A stretch of DNA of 64,000 nucleotides. It comes from Ctenosaura bakeri. Taxonomy: Eukaryota; Chordata; Lepidosauria; Squamata; Iguanidae. Under the pieces are notes generated by a model. It did no database searches. It saw only the letters and a program-made list of their open reading frames with translations, and was not told the origin of the DNA. The DNA lies in NCBI GenBank assembly GCA_948474755.1, contig CAOLHI010002114.1, positions 124,001 to 188,000 on the forward strand. The letters are read 5' to 3'. This document shows, piece after piece, positions 12,510-23,859 of this stretch. Made by a program: the position numbers and the translations under genes. Positions within the stretch are counted from its first letter, which is position 1; each line of letters starts with the position of its first letter.

Positions 12510-12681
12510 GGGCTTTTCTGCACCTTACCTTTTCACACTGCTGGGTTGGGGTTTTTGCGTGAGAAGCCTTGGAAGGAACGCTCTCGCAAGCCTCCTGCTT
12601 CAGCTCCGCAGCTCTTTCCTGCTTGCGCGAGCGCCCCGCAAGGGCTTCCTCTTGCTTCCAAAACGCAGTGTGAAAAGGATG
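12510..12681. mobile_element. Harbinger-like MITE inserted in a SINE
   Basis: A GC-rich insert with ends GGGCTTTTCTGCACC and GTGTGAAAAGGATG, flanked by TCA on both sides (12507-12509 and 12682-12684). Related elements are at 20880, 51484, 52278 and 57304. It is non-coding. The interruption of a recognisable SINE defines the ends well. Confidence 0.75.
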
Positions 12682-12892
12682 TCAGTGTAAGGCAACTTCT
12701 TGGGTTTCCTAATAGTGCCATCCTCCACTAAGTTATAGCGCAGAGTATCCAAAGGTAGCAAAGTTACTTTGAGGCAGAACGTGGCGCATTGGAGGTACTG
12801 TGAATATTCTGTCTTTCTTTGTAGAGTGATCTGCTGCCTCCCTGCCATTCAGCTAACAATGAAAAAATCATTCAGCCTTGATTTTGTTTTGT

Positions 12893-13045
12893 TCTTATTT
12901 GCCATCTAATTCCCTTCAGCTTATAGCAACCCTATGAATGAGGGAGACACCCTCCATACTCAATCATAAATTCCTCTAAATTCCTCTAAATCTCATCTGT
13001 GTATGCTTCCTCTCTGTATTTCACATCAGGTTGCAAGACTGTGTG
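12893..13045 (-). mobile_element. BovB/RTE 3' end fragment
   Basis: The plus strand contains CTTATAGCAACCCTATGAATG and, further on, TTGCAAGACTG, which is the reverse complement of the BovB 3' coding and tail region in squamates. It is diverged. Confidence 0.55.
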
Positions 13046-13064
13046 CTGCAAGACTCCTGCACTG

Positions 13065-13200
13065 AGGTATGTGTATTTTTTTATTATTTTATTTATGTAT
13101 TAAAAGATTTATATCTCACTCTACAGCCTAAGATCTCAGGGCAGGTTGCAATAAAATCAGTTTAAAATGATAAATAATAACAATAATTTTAAAAGATTAA
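13065..13200 (-). mobile_element. LINE 3' tail fragment (L2-like)
   Basis: TTTATTTATG...AGATTTATATC and AAGATCTCAGGGCAGGTTGC form the reverse complement of a common reptile LINE 3' end. An A/T-rich stretch follows. Confidence 0.5.
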
Positions 13201-13811
13201 AAATATATTGGGTCTTTTAGCAATTAAAAACAAGATATTTCAAAACAATTTTTGAAACAATTTTTTTCTAATTGGTATATTTATTTGCTCATTGGTATAT
13301 TTATATCCCTCGTTGATTAAAGTCTGTTTCTCTATACATGTTCAATTATGCCCATTTCAGCCTTTCATATTTTAAAATAGGTGCATTGTTTGGATACACT
13401 TTATTTCTTAGAATCATGTTTTAAGTCCCAAGAAGTGTACAAACACTTGAAGCAAGATGCACATTTTTTTCACAGGCCGGTGCAAAAACACTACTTTCAT
13501 CAGGACTTCCAAGACCAAGGACATTTTCCCCTTCCCTACTTCCTGTGCCTCAGTTAAAGCCCATAGGAAGACGAGGTAACATCTTTCAAAGGGCTTTTTC
13601 AGATTAGGAAGCTTGGGCTGAGGTGGCTGCAGAGACATGGAATGAGGTATAATAGAAAGGGCTATATGCACAGTGTACCTTCATCTACCTCCCAATAATA
13701 AGATAAGCTCAGAAACGCCATGAAACAAACTGAAAATACGTTCTAAAATGCCCTGAGAATGAAGCAGAAAAAATGAAGGACAAGCTTTGGCACGCAAGCT
13801 CTATGTCTAGA
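13201..13811. other. no recognisable feature
   Basis: AT-rich sequence. A direct repeat of AATTGGTATATTTAT words near 13271-13305 is all I see. Confidence 0.4.
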
Positions 13812-13886
13812 TCTTGGGGATCTTGGAGGTCTTTGATTCACAGGATTACCATAAGTCAAAGTAGACTTGATAGCAAATAACAGCAA
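13812..13886 (+). mobile_element. BovB/Sauria 3' tail fragment
   Basis: TTGGAGGTCTTTGATTCAC, then GATTACCATAAGTCAAAGTA and GACTTGATAGCAAATAACA, matches the conserved tail shared by BovB and Sauria SINEs. Confidence 0.65.
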
Positions 13887-15225
13887 GGAGAAGGAATATT
13901 TGCTAACATATTTTGGAGACATCAGACAGAACCTCACGTCTACATAGATTTTAGGCTTCACAGCTACCTATCTTTGCAAGTATTCTTTTATCTCTCCCTC
14001 CGACCCCGCAAATAACAAAGCCCATTACACTGAGAGAGTCTTCAGATATCTTAGATGTGTGTTTCCTATTAAATTTTATCAGATTGACTAAGGAATTTTT
14101 TAAAACTTTTGTTAGAGGAGGAGAAATGAAAGACTTTCTCCTTCCAAACTTTCAAAGTGAGAAGGAAGTGAAAGATGATGAAATGTTGTTTTTCAAAAAG
14201 CTAGGAATTGTGCTGATGAGGAAGGGTGTGTTTGTCTGAGTATTTAACCCCATCCTTCTCTAAAAGGCAGCTAAAACAATTTTGATTAACAAAGGCTGCA
14301 AAGTGTCACAGAGCTAATGGCGCTGTGAAAGGCAGGGCATATCAGTTAGATTTAACTTGTCTGTAGAAAGTAGTTCATAAATAAATTCACAGACTCTCCT
14401 GACAAAACATTTTCAGAGGAAGGTAAAATTATAGGTACACTCTTGACAGTCAAATTTATATGTAGAGTAGTCAGAAGAATTTTATTAACATAAACAAGTC
14501 AAAAGTATCTTAATCCTAGCTCAAAGGACATAGGCTCCTTTAGAAGATGAATTCATGACAAGAAAGTTATCTCACATATAATTGAACCTTTGGGGCAGGA
14601 GGGTGGAAGGATGTGTCAAAAACCTTTAAAAAAACAATAGAAGCTCTGACAGACCACAAGAACATGTGGGTCAGCAAAAAATGTCTCACAATCTAATGGA
14701 TCCCTCCCCCCTCCACATGTTCTAAAGGTCAAAAACAGCTATAACTTTGAATAGACAACAGACTAAAGGCCTTTTGTGAGGAAATGGTTAACATTACAGA
14801 CAACACAGAGTCTTCAATTATTCATCACGTTTCATGAAATTTGAAGGACATTAAATGAGGGCAGCTGTACTTGGCTCCAAGGTCGGGTTACTGTCTCACA
14901 CCCAAGGAACACAGAAAGACCATTTTGGTGTTTCTTTGCCACTAGGCCCTCCACCATGCCTTGTAATGCCTGGTGAGAGCTGTCTATAATTGTTTTTCCC
15001 GCTCGAATGCTCCAAGTCAACATCAAACAGCCCTGGTGGTACAGAATCAATAACTCAGAGCCAGCCGTAGCAAAACTGTTTCCATGGCTATGTTTACTGT
15101 TGATCAGGTTACATATTTTTCTCCCCACCACTTCCAGCACCACTAAAAATACAAGAAATTCACATACCCTCCTCCTCCTCCTGTTTGCATTCCTTGGAGG
15201 TGTTAGTATCTAATGCATTTAAGTC
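13887..15225. other. no recognisable feature
   Basis: No gene or repeat family is recognised. The longest frames are about 100 codons on the minus strand with no family resemblance. Confidence 0.45.
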
Positions 15226-16860
15226 ATCTCTCAGCAACAATATTACAAATATAAACAGAGAAGAATGCAAGAATTAGAGGGGGGAAGTTGTTGTCCAAAC
15301 AGTTCATACTACAGAGGCAGAAGAAGAAATTGAAAGATTCTATGCTGGGGTCTGGGAGCAAACTGACAATACACCAAAACAAGATTTGTTTTGATAGGCA
15401 ATTGGGATGCAAAAGTAGGAAACAGAAGAATCTAAAGATTGTAAGAAAATTTGGCCTAGGACCAAGAAATGAAGTAAGAGAGTAAATGACTGAATTTTGC
15501 AAAGCCAACAGTTGCTTCATAACAAGCACATTCTTCAAGCAACCAAAGAGACAGCTATATACAGATATTACCTGAAGGCCAATATAGAAATAAAATAGAC
15601 TACATAATCAGAAGCAGAAGATGGAGAAACCCTGTTCACCCTGCAAAAACAAGACAAGAAGGAGATTGTGGCACAGTTCATAAACTGCTGTCATCAAAAA
15701 TAAAAGCTAAAGGAGAACACTGAACCAATCATTGTGCTGAAGTATAATCTGAGGAACATCCTTGCAGAATTTAAAGATAATGTAAAAAAAAAGTTTGTAT
15801 TATTTAGCCTAATTGATTAGGGTCAGAAGAAAACTGGACTGAAGCCAGGAATATTGTCAAGTAGGGAAACAAGGAGGGTAAAAAAATGACTATCTGCAAT
15901 CAAAAGAAAAGAGAAGCCTCAATGGTTAACAGATGAAAATCTTCAAGCAGTTAAGGGCAGGCAAGAAACAAAAGTAAAGGGAGACAGAAATAGGCTCAGA
16001 ACCATGAAAGCAATGAGTGCACAGAGATAAAAAAAAAGCTGCTATAATAATTAATGGAGAGAAGTAGGACAACAACAAAAAAGAAGAACAAGAAACTTCT
16101 TCTGTAAAATCTGAGAAATTAAAGGAAAACTTAAACCAAGAATGGGGATGATATACCACCAGCAGGGGAACACATTACATGAACAAGTACAAATAAAAAG
16201 CCAGTGGAAACAACAAAAGAGATGAAAGGATGGCAGAATCATTCAAGGAAGAACCATTTGAAGATGAAGTTACAATTTTAGAAAATGAAATAGAAGCTGT
16301 ACTCGGGGCACTTGGAAGACACAAATCACCAGGGACAGATGGCATAGCAATAGAGCTACTTCAAGTCACAGAAAATCTACTCTAATTCTAAGTAAAATCT
16401 GTCATCAATTGGAAAAAAATGGTCCGCAGATTGGAAACTTTCAGTATGTATTCCAGTCCTCAAGAAAGGGGATATCAGGAACTGCAGTAGCCCCAGTATC
16501 ATTGCATTAATCTCCCATACAAGCAAAGTGATGCTCAAAACAACAAAGACCTTTATTATATACAGAGTGAGAAATGTCAGATGTCTAAGACTGGTTCAAG
16601 AAAGGAAGAAGCAATATATACAATATACATATTGCAAATGTATATTGGATAATGCAAAACACCAGGGAATTTCAGAAGAAAATCAGCCTGGGCTTTATAG
16701 ATTATAGCAGTTGTTCTTTACCTTTTCTTTACTGGGGAACCCTCTGTAAATCTAATTAATTGCTGGAGACCCTCCAAGACAGCTCAAAATTTAAATATTT
16801 ACATTTAGATTTAAATATCCAAATATTATTCAAGTATTCAAATATTTATTTATTTATAGT

Positions 16861-17047
16861 TTCTAGAGACTATCATTCAAATGCCTGCTCAGACACTGAG
16901 TGACCTTGGGCAAGTCACATTTGCTCAGCCTCAAAGGAAGACCAAAACAAACCCCCTCTGAACAAATGTTACCAAAAAACCCTCTGTGATAGGTTCACCT
17001 TAGGGTTGCCATAAGTCAGAAATGACTTGAAGGTGCACAGCAACAAA
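16861..17047 (+). mobile_element. Sauria-type SINE (nested in the hAT)
   Basis: Head with GCTCAGACACTGAGTGACCT, body TCAGCCTCAAAGGAAG and CAAACCCCCTCTGAACAAAT, and the BovB-like tail GGGTTGCCATAAGTCAGAAA, then GACTTGAAGGTGCACAGCAA. This is one of the better preserved copies. Confidence 0.88.
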
Positions 17048-17093
17048 GGACTGCTGACAGAGAGGTTCTTTCTAGCCAACATGTCTCTCTCCT

Positions 17094-17230
17094 TTGAAAA
17101 CTGACTTATGGTGACCCTAAAGTGAACCTGTCATGGAGTTTTCTTGGCAAGATTTGTTGCCTTTGCCTTTCTCTGAGGCTGGGAGAATGTGACTTGCCTG
17201 GATTCAAACTCTGGTCTCTAGAGTCATAGT
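17094..17230 (-). mobile_element. Sauria-type SINE, reverse orientation (nested in the hAT)
   Basis: Reverse complement of the same SINE: GACTTATGGTGACCCTAAAG (tail), TTTTCTTGGCAAGATTTG (body) and ATTCAAACTCTGGTCTC (B-box side of the head). Together with the plus-strand copy it makes a partial inverted repeat. Confidence 0.85.
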
Positions 17231-18542
17231 TTGGATGTGTGCACACCATACTAGCATGTCCCTTAGCACCCACACCCCCTGCTGCTGTATCCCTGATGAA
17301 AGGGACATGGCAGCAGGCATGTGTGCACACCCAAACTGCTCCCTCATCTGCAAAAAAGGGAGCAGTTTTGGCACCCATGCCTCCTCCAACAGCGCTGCAT
17401 CCCTGTTGCTGCCATTGCTGTTGGTGTCTAGCAGCAGCGCTCCACTGACCCCCTACAAAGGCTCTACAGACTCTCAGGGGTCTGCAGACCCCAGGTTAAG
17501 AACTATTGGATTATAGCAAAGCATTTGATAGTGTAAATCATGAAAAACTATGGATGACTCTTAAAGAAATGGATGTGCCACAATATTTTATTATCCTGAT
17601 GAATAAGGAAAAGAGGCTACTCTCAGGACAGAATACAAAGAAAAGGAATGAATTCCAATTGGCAAAGGGTCAGGCAAAACTGTATTTTATCACCCTATCT
17701 GTCTATTTTATACTGAACATATCATATGTAAAGCAGGATTAGACTTGGAGGAAGGAGGCATGAAATTTGGTGCAAGTAACACCAAAAATTTATGATGACT
17801 TGGAATAATAACTGAAGAAAGTCGAGGAAGAATGTGCAAAGGTTACAGTTGAATATTAAGAAAAGAAAAATAATGACCATGGACGATTTATATAATCTTG
17901 AAACTGATCAAGACGACATTGAAAAGTTCAAGATTTTGCAAACCTTGGCTCAGTCATTAATCAGGATGGAAACTGAAATCAAGAAATCAGAAGGATTTGG
18001 AAGGGAAGAGATTTGGAAGGGAAACTATGTAAGAACTGGATGAAATCCTGAAGTGTAAATAATGAATAATAAAGTTCAGATTGTCCATGCTGTTGTGTTT
18101 CCAATTTCTATGTATGGTTGTGAAAGCTGGACAGTAAAGAGAGCTGATAAGAAGAAAATCAACACATTTAAAATGTGATACTGCAGAAGAGTTCTACAGA
18201 TACCATGGACTGCTAAAAAGACAAATAAATAGTTTCTAGAGCAAATCAAGCCAGAACTTTCACTAGAAGCCTAAATGACCAAACTGAGAATATTATATTT
18301 TGGACAAATCACAAGAAGCCATGACTCACTAGAAAACAAAATTATACTTGGTACAGTAGAAGGCAGTAGGAACAGAGGAAGACCACATTACAGATAGATA
18401 GACTCAATCAAGGAAGACACGTCCCTGAATCTGCAAGACCTCAACAGAGTGGTTGATTATAGAATGCCTTCGACATCTCTCATTCAGAGGGTCACTATAA
18501 GTTGAGGCTGACTTGATGGCAGTTAACAACACAACTACAACA

Positions 18543-18846
18543 GTGAGCCCATGTTCATTCTGAGCTTTAGGTTTTCTGTTATCTGTTTGTCTTCCTTTTT
18601 TGTGATTTCCTCTTTCTTCCATTTAGTATACACAGCTTTTTTAAATCACAATTCACCTGAAAATTCTTTGCACGTCCACTTTGGTTTCTTTAGATACATC
18701 CTGATTTTCTCCATAATTGGAACTATTTGCAACTGCGCCTTCAGTATGTCACTTGTCAGAAGCTCCCAGACAACACACTTCTGATAATGGGATCTCACCC
18801 AGTATTTCCCTAGCTTAGTGAAATAAGCTTTCTTGAAGTCCATAGT
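18543..18846 (-). mobile_element. CR1 fragment, endonuclease/RT linker region
   Basis: Reading on the minus strand, DFKKAYFTKLGKYW, LKAQLQIVPI and KKPKWTCKEFSGEL line up with residues about 65-140 of the long CR1 at 4804 ([28 protein letters not shown]), ending at KPKAQNEHGL. Frameshifts are present. It is an old fragment. Confidence 0.85.
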
Positions 18847-18851
18847 GTGTA

Positions 18852-19440
18852 CAGTGGCCACTCCACTTTCCTGAGGATTCAGGGTGCAGAACCCTCATGA
18901 AAGTGGAAAAAATGCAAATAACTCTCCCTCTCCACAATCTCCTCCTGTTCTCTTCTGGGGCTTCAGATGCAAGGAAATGGGAGGGGGAGCTCTGGAGGGA
19001 AAGCATGTATGAGTCACTCCCATTATCTTGCCTATTGCTTCAGAGTAAGTTCTCAGCACCAGGTCAGATGCAAAAGAGTAGAAGGGGAGCTCCAGAGGAA
19101 AGAAGGAAAGCTCATGCAAGTCCCGCCCCCACATTCCCTTCCCTTTTGCTTCAGCACAAGTTTTCAGTGACAGGGTCAGAGGCAAAGGAATGGGAGATGG
19201 AAGTTCCAGAGGGGGAAGGAAAGCTTGTGCAAGCCTCCACCCTCATTCCCTTGCCTATTATCTTGGCATGAGTTTTCAGTGCCAAGATTCATGCAAGCCT
19301 CCCCCCACTTCCTTGCCTTTTATCCAGGCCCTTGCCTTTCTTCTCTGTGCCCAGCAAAATGCAAGGGAATGGCAGGAGAAGAATGGAGGGGGCATGTGTG
19401 CACCTTGTGAATAATCAAATTCACAAAGGTCAGAGTGTCT
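18852..19440. mobile_element. Tigger/pogo-like element with internal minisatellite
   Basis: The left end (TA, then CAGTGGCCACTCCACTTTCC, later AACCCTCATGAAAGTGG and AAATGCAAATAACT) and the right end (GTGAATAATCAAATTCACAA, then AGGTCAGAG) resemble the halves of Tigger-type mariner MITEs, as at 25336-25698. The outermost right terminus is lost. Between about 18935 and 19400 the element holds three to four degenerate tandem units of roughly 105-115 bp, built on CAAGTTTTCAGTG, AAGGAATGGGAG and CATTCCCTTGCCTAT words. Confidence 0.6.
18935..19400 (+). repeat. minisatellite of about 105-115-bp units
   Basis: Words such as TCAGTGACAGGGTCAGAGGC, GGAAAGCTCATGCAAGTC / GGAAAGCTTGTGCAAGCC and ATTCCCTTGCCTATT recur in the same order three to four times with substitutions. 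Reading frames over it on both strands are a by-product of the repetition. Confidence 0.75.
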
Positions 19441-20876
19441 AAAGGTAACTCTTTAAAAATTAAAAAAAAGGATTACTTTTAGATGCTTTAAAAATTCTAA
19501 ATATCACAAGCAACTAACTTGTAGTACAAAACATATTCCCTTCACTTCACTTTGCCATTGACTCAACACCCACAAAAGACCATGATCCAGCACCACCAGG
19601 GAAAGGACAACACAGCAACCATATTATATTCCTCCTCCATCATGGAAAGAAATCACATCCGAATAATGATAAAAGAAATTTCAAAATGTACAGTTATATG
19701 GCAAAAGGAAGGAAGTTATATCTCATGGAAATACAATTGTAATTTATCTTAATTACATATTTGTTACTAAGAAAGGAATGAATTACAGACTAGCAACTGG
19801 CTATTTGTAACTAGTAGCAGTGGAGCTTGGAGCATGTAGAGGGGAGTGGAAGGGGATGGGGCCACAGTGCACAGGGGCAGGACCATGGGGTGGGGTCATG
19901 GGGCAGAGGCTTGGCTACGAGCCGGGATGCCCTAAAAGCATTGCCACCTGGGGCAAACCACCTCATCGCCCACCTGTCCTTACCCAGCTGATACCTCCAA
20001 ACTCTGACTGATTCCCAACTGATTGCTCCCAAGAGAATATTAAGATACGAAAATCTTTCTCATTCCTGTATTAAAATGTGGCATGCAACCTCATAAAAGA
20101 GGGGGGTGAGTGCAGAAAAACAAGACTTTTTCCCCCTGCACAGCCAAATTTAGTATTGTCTCCATTTGAAGAAAATCCACACATATTATTTGATCTCACT
20201 CACCATTTCTGGCATTGTTGTGTCATTAAATATGACATTTTCTGAAGCTAAGGTGGGGGAAAGAGTCAGGCCCTAATAATATAGTTCCTGCACTAGCTTT
20301 GTTGAATAGAACACATGATTGATTGACTGCCAGAATCTCAAAAGGAATGAGTTTCAAATAAAAAATTCTCTAACTTTCTTGTTATTCACAATTGAGATAT
20401 GTTTGGAAAGAAAGTCAGGGCTTATGCCCACATGAATTCTGACAACACCTTCAACATTTCACCCTTTCCTCCACCTTCCAGTGCTGTATAGCACATCTGC
20501 AGACTTTCAGAAGTCATGCTACTTTTACTATTTTACTATTTACTATACTATTTTTAGCTTTTTCCTCCCACTATCCACCTGCAGCACATACTAAAGTGCT
20601 TACGGGAATGTTTTCCCTGTCCATTTCTCTTGAAATTCCTGTCATAAAATCCTCTGTTGGAGAAATACAGGACAGGATGGTTTCCTTTTCACACATCTAT
20701 GCTGTCTACCAAAGGATATTCAGAGCAATCTGAATATTCAGATTAAATTTGTTGGAGTTCTCCTCTGCCAGCCTCTGATAGTAGAGAAGGGTTCCTCCAA
20801 CAGAGATGAAGTTTCACCCCATAGATGTTCCTTTTGCATGCTTGGAGAATTCTGCAGGTGGAAAGCTACCTCTGAC
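19441..20876. other. mostly anonymous; GC-rich repeat at 19816-20010
   Basis: The stretch 19816-20010 carries repeated GGGG(A/T)GGGGCCA-like words, and its complement resembles the GC-rich minisatellite at 23577-23770, so both may belong to one repeat family. The rest is unrecognised. Confidence 0.4.
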
Positions 20877-20879
20877 TAT

Positions 20880-21245
20880 GGCCATTGTCACACTTTACCT
20901 CGTTCCGGTGTCGTTGCAAGGGGATCATATGAGAAGTCTCTTGCAAGAGGCACTCATATCCCCTCTACTTTCCCTCCACACCAGCTCCATGCTGGGTGGA
21001 AGGAAGCGTGAGGGCTGTGCATCTGGAGGCTCCACACACAAGGTAACTGCAGATGGGGCATGGGAGGGACATGCAATCGCGCATCATTTTTGGCACCGAG
21101 CCAAAAATGATATACTGCACAATTGCCATGGAAGAAGGCCTCGGGGGCATCATGCAATTGCAGGGACATCATGTGGAACGGTCCTTGCAAACCTGCAGCG
21201 CTCCCAAGGCCATTTTGTAACAGGACTGGTGTGCAAAAAAGAGCC
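20880..21245. mobile_element. Harbinger-like MITE, 366 bp
   Basis: Ends GCCATTGTCACACTTTACC and GTGCAAAAAAGAGCC, flanked by TAT on both sides (20877-20879 and 21246-21248). Inside it is a hairpin (CATTTTTGGCACCGAGCCAA and its complement) in the same position as the hairpin of the elements at 51484 and 52278. A 158-codon frame runs across it, but it has no domain and ends outside the element. Confidence 0.75.
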
Positions 21246-21248
21246 TAT

Positions 21249-21772
21249 GTTTTCACTTGGGATAGGAAGTGTAAGGCCTTGAAACAGGGATTTTCGAGAG
21301 TGGGACAGGCTGAACTGGAGCCAGTGGATGTAAAACTGTTCTATTATCCTGATAGGACCTCAGTACAGGCCCCTAAGCTATGCCTCTACCTCAGCTAAGC
21401 CTAGACTTAATATTGGTGTAGCTAATTCTTCATCATGACTTTCAGTGGCAGAATTCTAAATAAAACAATGTGCTGGACTGAAAAAATCTGCCATTCTGGT
21501 GAACATGAGGTGGTAGAGCTTGTGAAGAATGTGGTACATCCACCATTTTATCCAACACCTATTCAGGGACTGTACCATGAAGTATCATATGATGACTTGT
21601 ATGTCTAAATATCCTGTTACTGACCTCATATCAAAAACTCAGTTCTTGTATCAATGACATCACACAGTATTTTCATTGAATTTGTTACATTATTTAGTTA
21701 GTTATTGTCCTTTAGTTTATAGCTTATTGTATTTTAAATTTTTCCTCTAACCAAAGTTCCCCGGGTAGTGTT
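21249..21772. other. no recognisable feature
   Basis: Anonymous AT-rich sequence. Confidence 0.4.
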
Positions 21773-22243
21773 TGTTGTTGCTGCTTGTCCTGGGCTCAGC
21801 AGCCCGCCAAGGTTCCTCAGCTGCCTAATTAGCTAGATAACAGCAGCTCCATAAAAGAGCCTTGAGGCTGAAGTAAACTCTCAATAAAACACAATAACAA
21901 TCCAGAAAGGGAATAGTCCAAAAGTCAAATTGATAATCTGAGCAAAGTGTTGAGGTCCAAGGCCCAAAGCTCACAGGTAGAGAATGCAAGAACCACTATG
22001 GCTCTTACCACCAATCATGTCAGTAGTTTCCAATAACCTTCTGTTATTGAGGCCTCTTATATAGCCTCAGCATCCTAGTCAGCTGTGTCCTAATTAATGA
22101 GCCCTTCCCATGTAAGCACTGCCTGAGATGTGGGCTCTCCCTTTGCTTCCAGCACTGGCTGCCATAAGTACTGCCTTTTCATGTTTTTGGGGTGTGGCTG
22201 CTGGGAAGGGACCTGTCTGTGTTTTGGGTATCTGGGTCCTACA
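21773..22243 (-). mobile_element. Solo LTR, minus strand
   Basis: On the minus strand the block starts TGTAGGACCCAG and ends GCAGCAACAACA (TG...CA ends). It carries a TATA box (CTATATAAGAGG, about 22055-22066) and a T-rich downstream part. No internal retroelement gene is next to it, and no clean 5-bp TSD is seen, so the ends are approximate. Its 3' end resembles that of the LTR at 26627-27044. Confidence 0.65.
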
Positions 22244-22263
22244 GCAATGGCATGGCACTGAGG

Positions 22264-22365
22264 TTGTGTGCTTTGAAGTTTTAAACTTATGGTGACTCTA
22301 AGGTGACCTTATCAGGGGGTTTTCTGTGGCTGAAAGTGTGTGATGTACCCAGTGAGTTTCCATTC
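22264..22365 (-). mobile_element. Sauria-type SINE tail fragment
   Basis: The plus strand reads CTTATGGTGACTCTAAGGTG, then TATCAGGGGGTTTTCTGTGG and CCCAGTGAGTTTCCA, the reverse complement of the SINE tail and body. The head is missing. Confidence 0.75.
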
Positions 22366-22704
22366 TATATTATGTTATTAATGACTGGGCAGTGGACCAT
22401 TCATTAATACCAGAATATAGAATGAGAGCACAATAGAAACAACTACTACATGGCAACAATACCACAACTAAACATCATCCAAGCTGAAACCAACTACAAA
22501 ACCAAATCAGGAGGGAAAATACCATATATGGTTTCTAAAGGCAAATTGGGATTTTCCTCTAGCATTTAACATTTCAAACTGGATGCCTTCATACGATATG
22601 ATATTGTGCAGATATGTCAAAGCAGGTTTCCAACTAGCAAACAAAATATTTTTAATATGGTCCATTTCCACATCCTACTGTGGGTGTTTAATTTGTGATT
22701 TGCT

Positions 22705-22860
22705 AGAAGGGCATCAGAACTTGGGCCTTCTCAGCAGTTAATACCTCCCAGGAGAACTCCACTCCCAGGGATATTCACCTGTCATGCGTTCCTTTCATTC
22801 ACTCTTTTCGTTTAAAAAGAGTTTCCTTTTTCAGTATTGTTGGAATGCTGAATACTGTAA
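22705..22860 (+). mobile_element. L2-like LINE 3' end fragment
   Basis: GGGCCTTCTCAGCAGTTA, CTCCACTCCCAGGGATATTC and the T-rich TTTAAAAAGAGTTTCC follow the C-terminal coding end and 3' UTR of reptile L2-like LINEs in order. Decayed. Confidence 0.55.
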
Positions 22861-22994
22861 ATAAAACTGTAGCAATCCATTGATGTTGAAGCAATGCTTC
22901 TTTATTATTCCTTGTTGTCAGTTTTAGTTGTTTATGCTGTTTTATGACTGCACATTTTAATTTAATTTTTTTTTGCTTTTTTTATTGTATAAGA

Positions 22995-23052
22995 TCGCAT
23001 TGATATCCTGTGCAGAAAACACTATTTTCTGTGCAGGAAACCAATTTTCTTC
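22995..23052. repeat. short palindrome repeats (TTTCTGTGCAGAAA type)
   Basis: Two units (CTGTGCAGAAAACA and ATTTTCTGTGCAGGAAA) match the palindromes arrayed at 37096-37318. This is probably a small piece of the same repeat. Confidence 0.5.
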
Positions 23053-23576
23053 CCACAAGCTGTTTTTTTTGGGGGGAGTGGGTGGGATTGGTTAATTGGT
23101 TGTGGGGAGGGGGGAGTGCATTTCTCCAGAGTATAATTCCTCCACAGCTTGTTGGGATGTTCAAATATAGGGAAACTATGGTTGAAGAATATTTGTTTGT
23201 TTGTTTTTTGCAGCTGGAAGAAAAGTTTCATAATGATTTGTCCTTGAATGCATGGACAAAATAGGGCAGGGTTTACACAAAGTGGTGAAAGATTTGCTAG
23301 CCACATGAAAGGGTAACTTGACAATAAGAGGGAGCAGGGCTACATCTCCCAAACATTATCTCTTTGGTAGATGTCTGACATCTGACATGGGGAACCCATG
23401 AATGACTCCCTTTCAAAACCTTTGCATTATATGTTACGGCCAGAGGGTGAAACCTCAGAGCATGTGACATAGGGAAGTCAGGACACATGATCCTAGTTAG
23501 CATCTCTGAGGTAGTCTCCCATGTAAAAGGCTAACATGGTCCCTGAAAGAGACAAACCTGCAGTCATGTAAGGATG

Positions 23577-23770
23577 GAGGGGCGATGAGGACGGTGTGCA
23601 TCCGGCAGCAATTTTTGGGGGGTGCTGCAGCCCCTTGCTTGCCCTCCTGTGTGCACCGTAGCCCTTCCCCCATGTGCTGTAGCCCCACCCCTGTGTGTCA
23701 TAGCCATGCCCCCATGTGCCGTAGCCACGCCACACCCCTCCATCCACCCTTCTGTCCGCCCCACCCAAGC
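23577..23770 (-). repeat. GC-rich minisatellite (about 21-bp units)
   Basis: Four to five units of the form CCGTAGCCCTTCCCCCATGTG, with variants, run from about 23660 to 23740 inside a GC-rich block. Several long overlapping frames on both strands come only from this repetition. Confidence 0.7.
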
Positions 23771-23815
23771 ACTCCAAGCTCCTCCACTGCAAACCTGTTT
23801 GACAGTAGCTTTCCA

Positions 23816-23855
23816 AATACATACATACGTACATACATACACACACACATACACA
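23816..23855 (+). repeat. (CATA)n/(CA)n microsatellite
   Basis: ATACATACATACGTACATAC passing into CACACACATACACAC. Confidence 0.9.
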
Positions 23856-23859
23856 CGTC

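Larger units (their letters stand above)
16708..17508. mobile_element. Non-autonomous hAT element inside the BovB LINE
   Basis: The 801-bp insert has ends CAGTTGTTCTTTACC and GGTTAAGAACTATTG, the CAGTGGTTCTTAACC-type terminal inverted repeat of hAT elements. It is flanked by a perfect 8-bp TSD, GATTATAG, at 16700-16707 and 17509-17516. Removing the insert and one TSD joins the BovB reading frame at the catalytic FIDYSKAFD motif. It encodes nothing. Two SINEs in opposite orientation lie inside it, and an inverted repeat (arms near 17232-17250 and 17316-17334) lies to their right. Confidence 0.95.
15226..18542 (+). pseudogene. BovB/RTE LINE, decayed and split by a hAT element
   Basis: A non-LTR retrotransposon of the RTE clade. 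Scattered frames preserve the order of a BovB polyprotein: endonuclease remnants (NTPKQDLF, KFGLGPRNE near 15375-15480; TLFTLQKQDKKE near 15631), reverse transcriptase remnants (RHKSPGTDGIAIELLQ near 16320-16365; then DYSKAFDSVNHEKLW from 17509), and the C-terminal block (MYGCESWTVKRADKKKI near 18110-18160; IPWTAKKTNK; LEGSRNRGRP-like block near 18362-18390). The 3' end (AGGGTCACTATAAGTTGAGG, then ACTTGATGGCAGTTAACAAC) is the BovB tail. Many stops and frameshifts show a long-dead copy. The start is approximate and the 5' end is missing. Confidence 0.88.

Noticed and set aside
17509..17742. Separate small gene beginning DYSKAFDSVNHEKLW
   Set aside because: It is the continuation of the BovB reverse transcriptase after the hAT insertion.
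20806..21282. 158-codon frame
   Set aside because: It runs through a MITE and its flanks and shows no domain.
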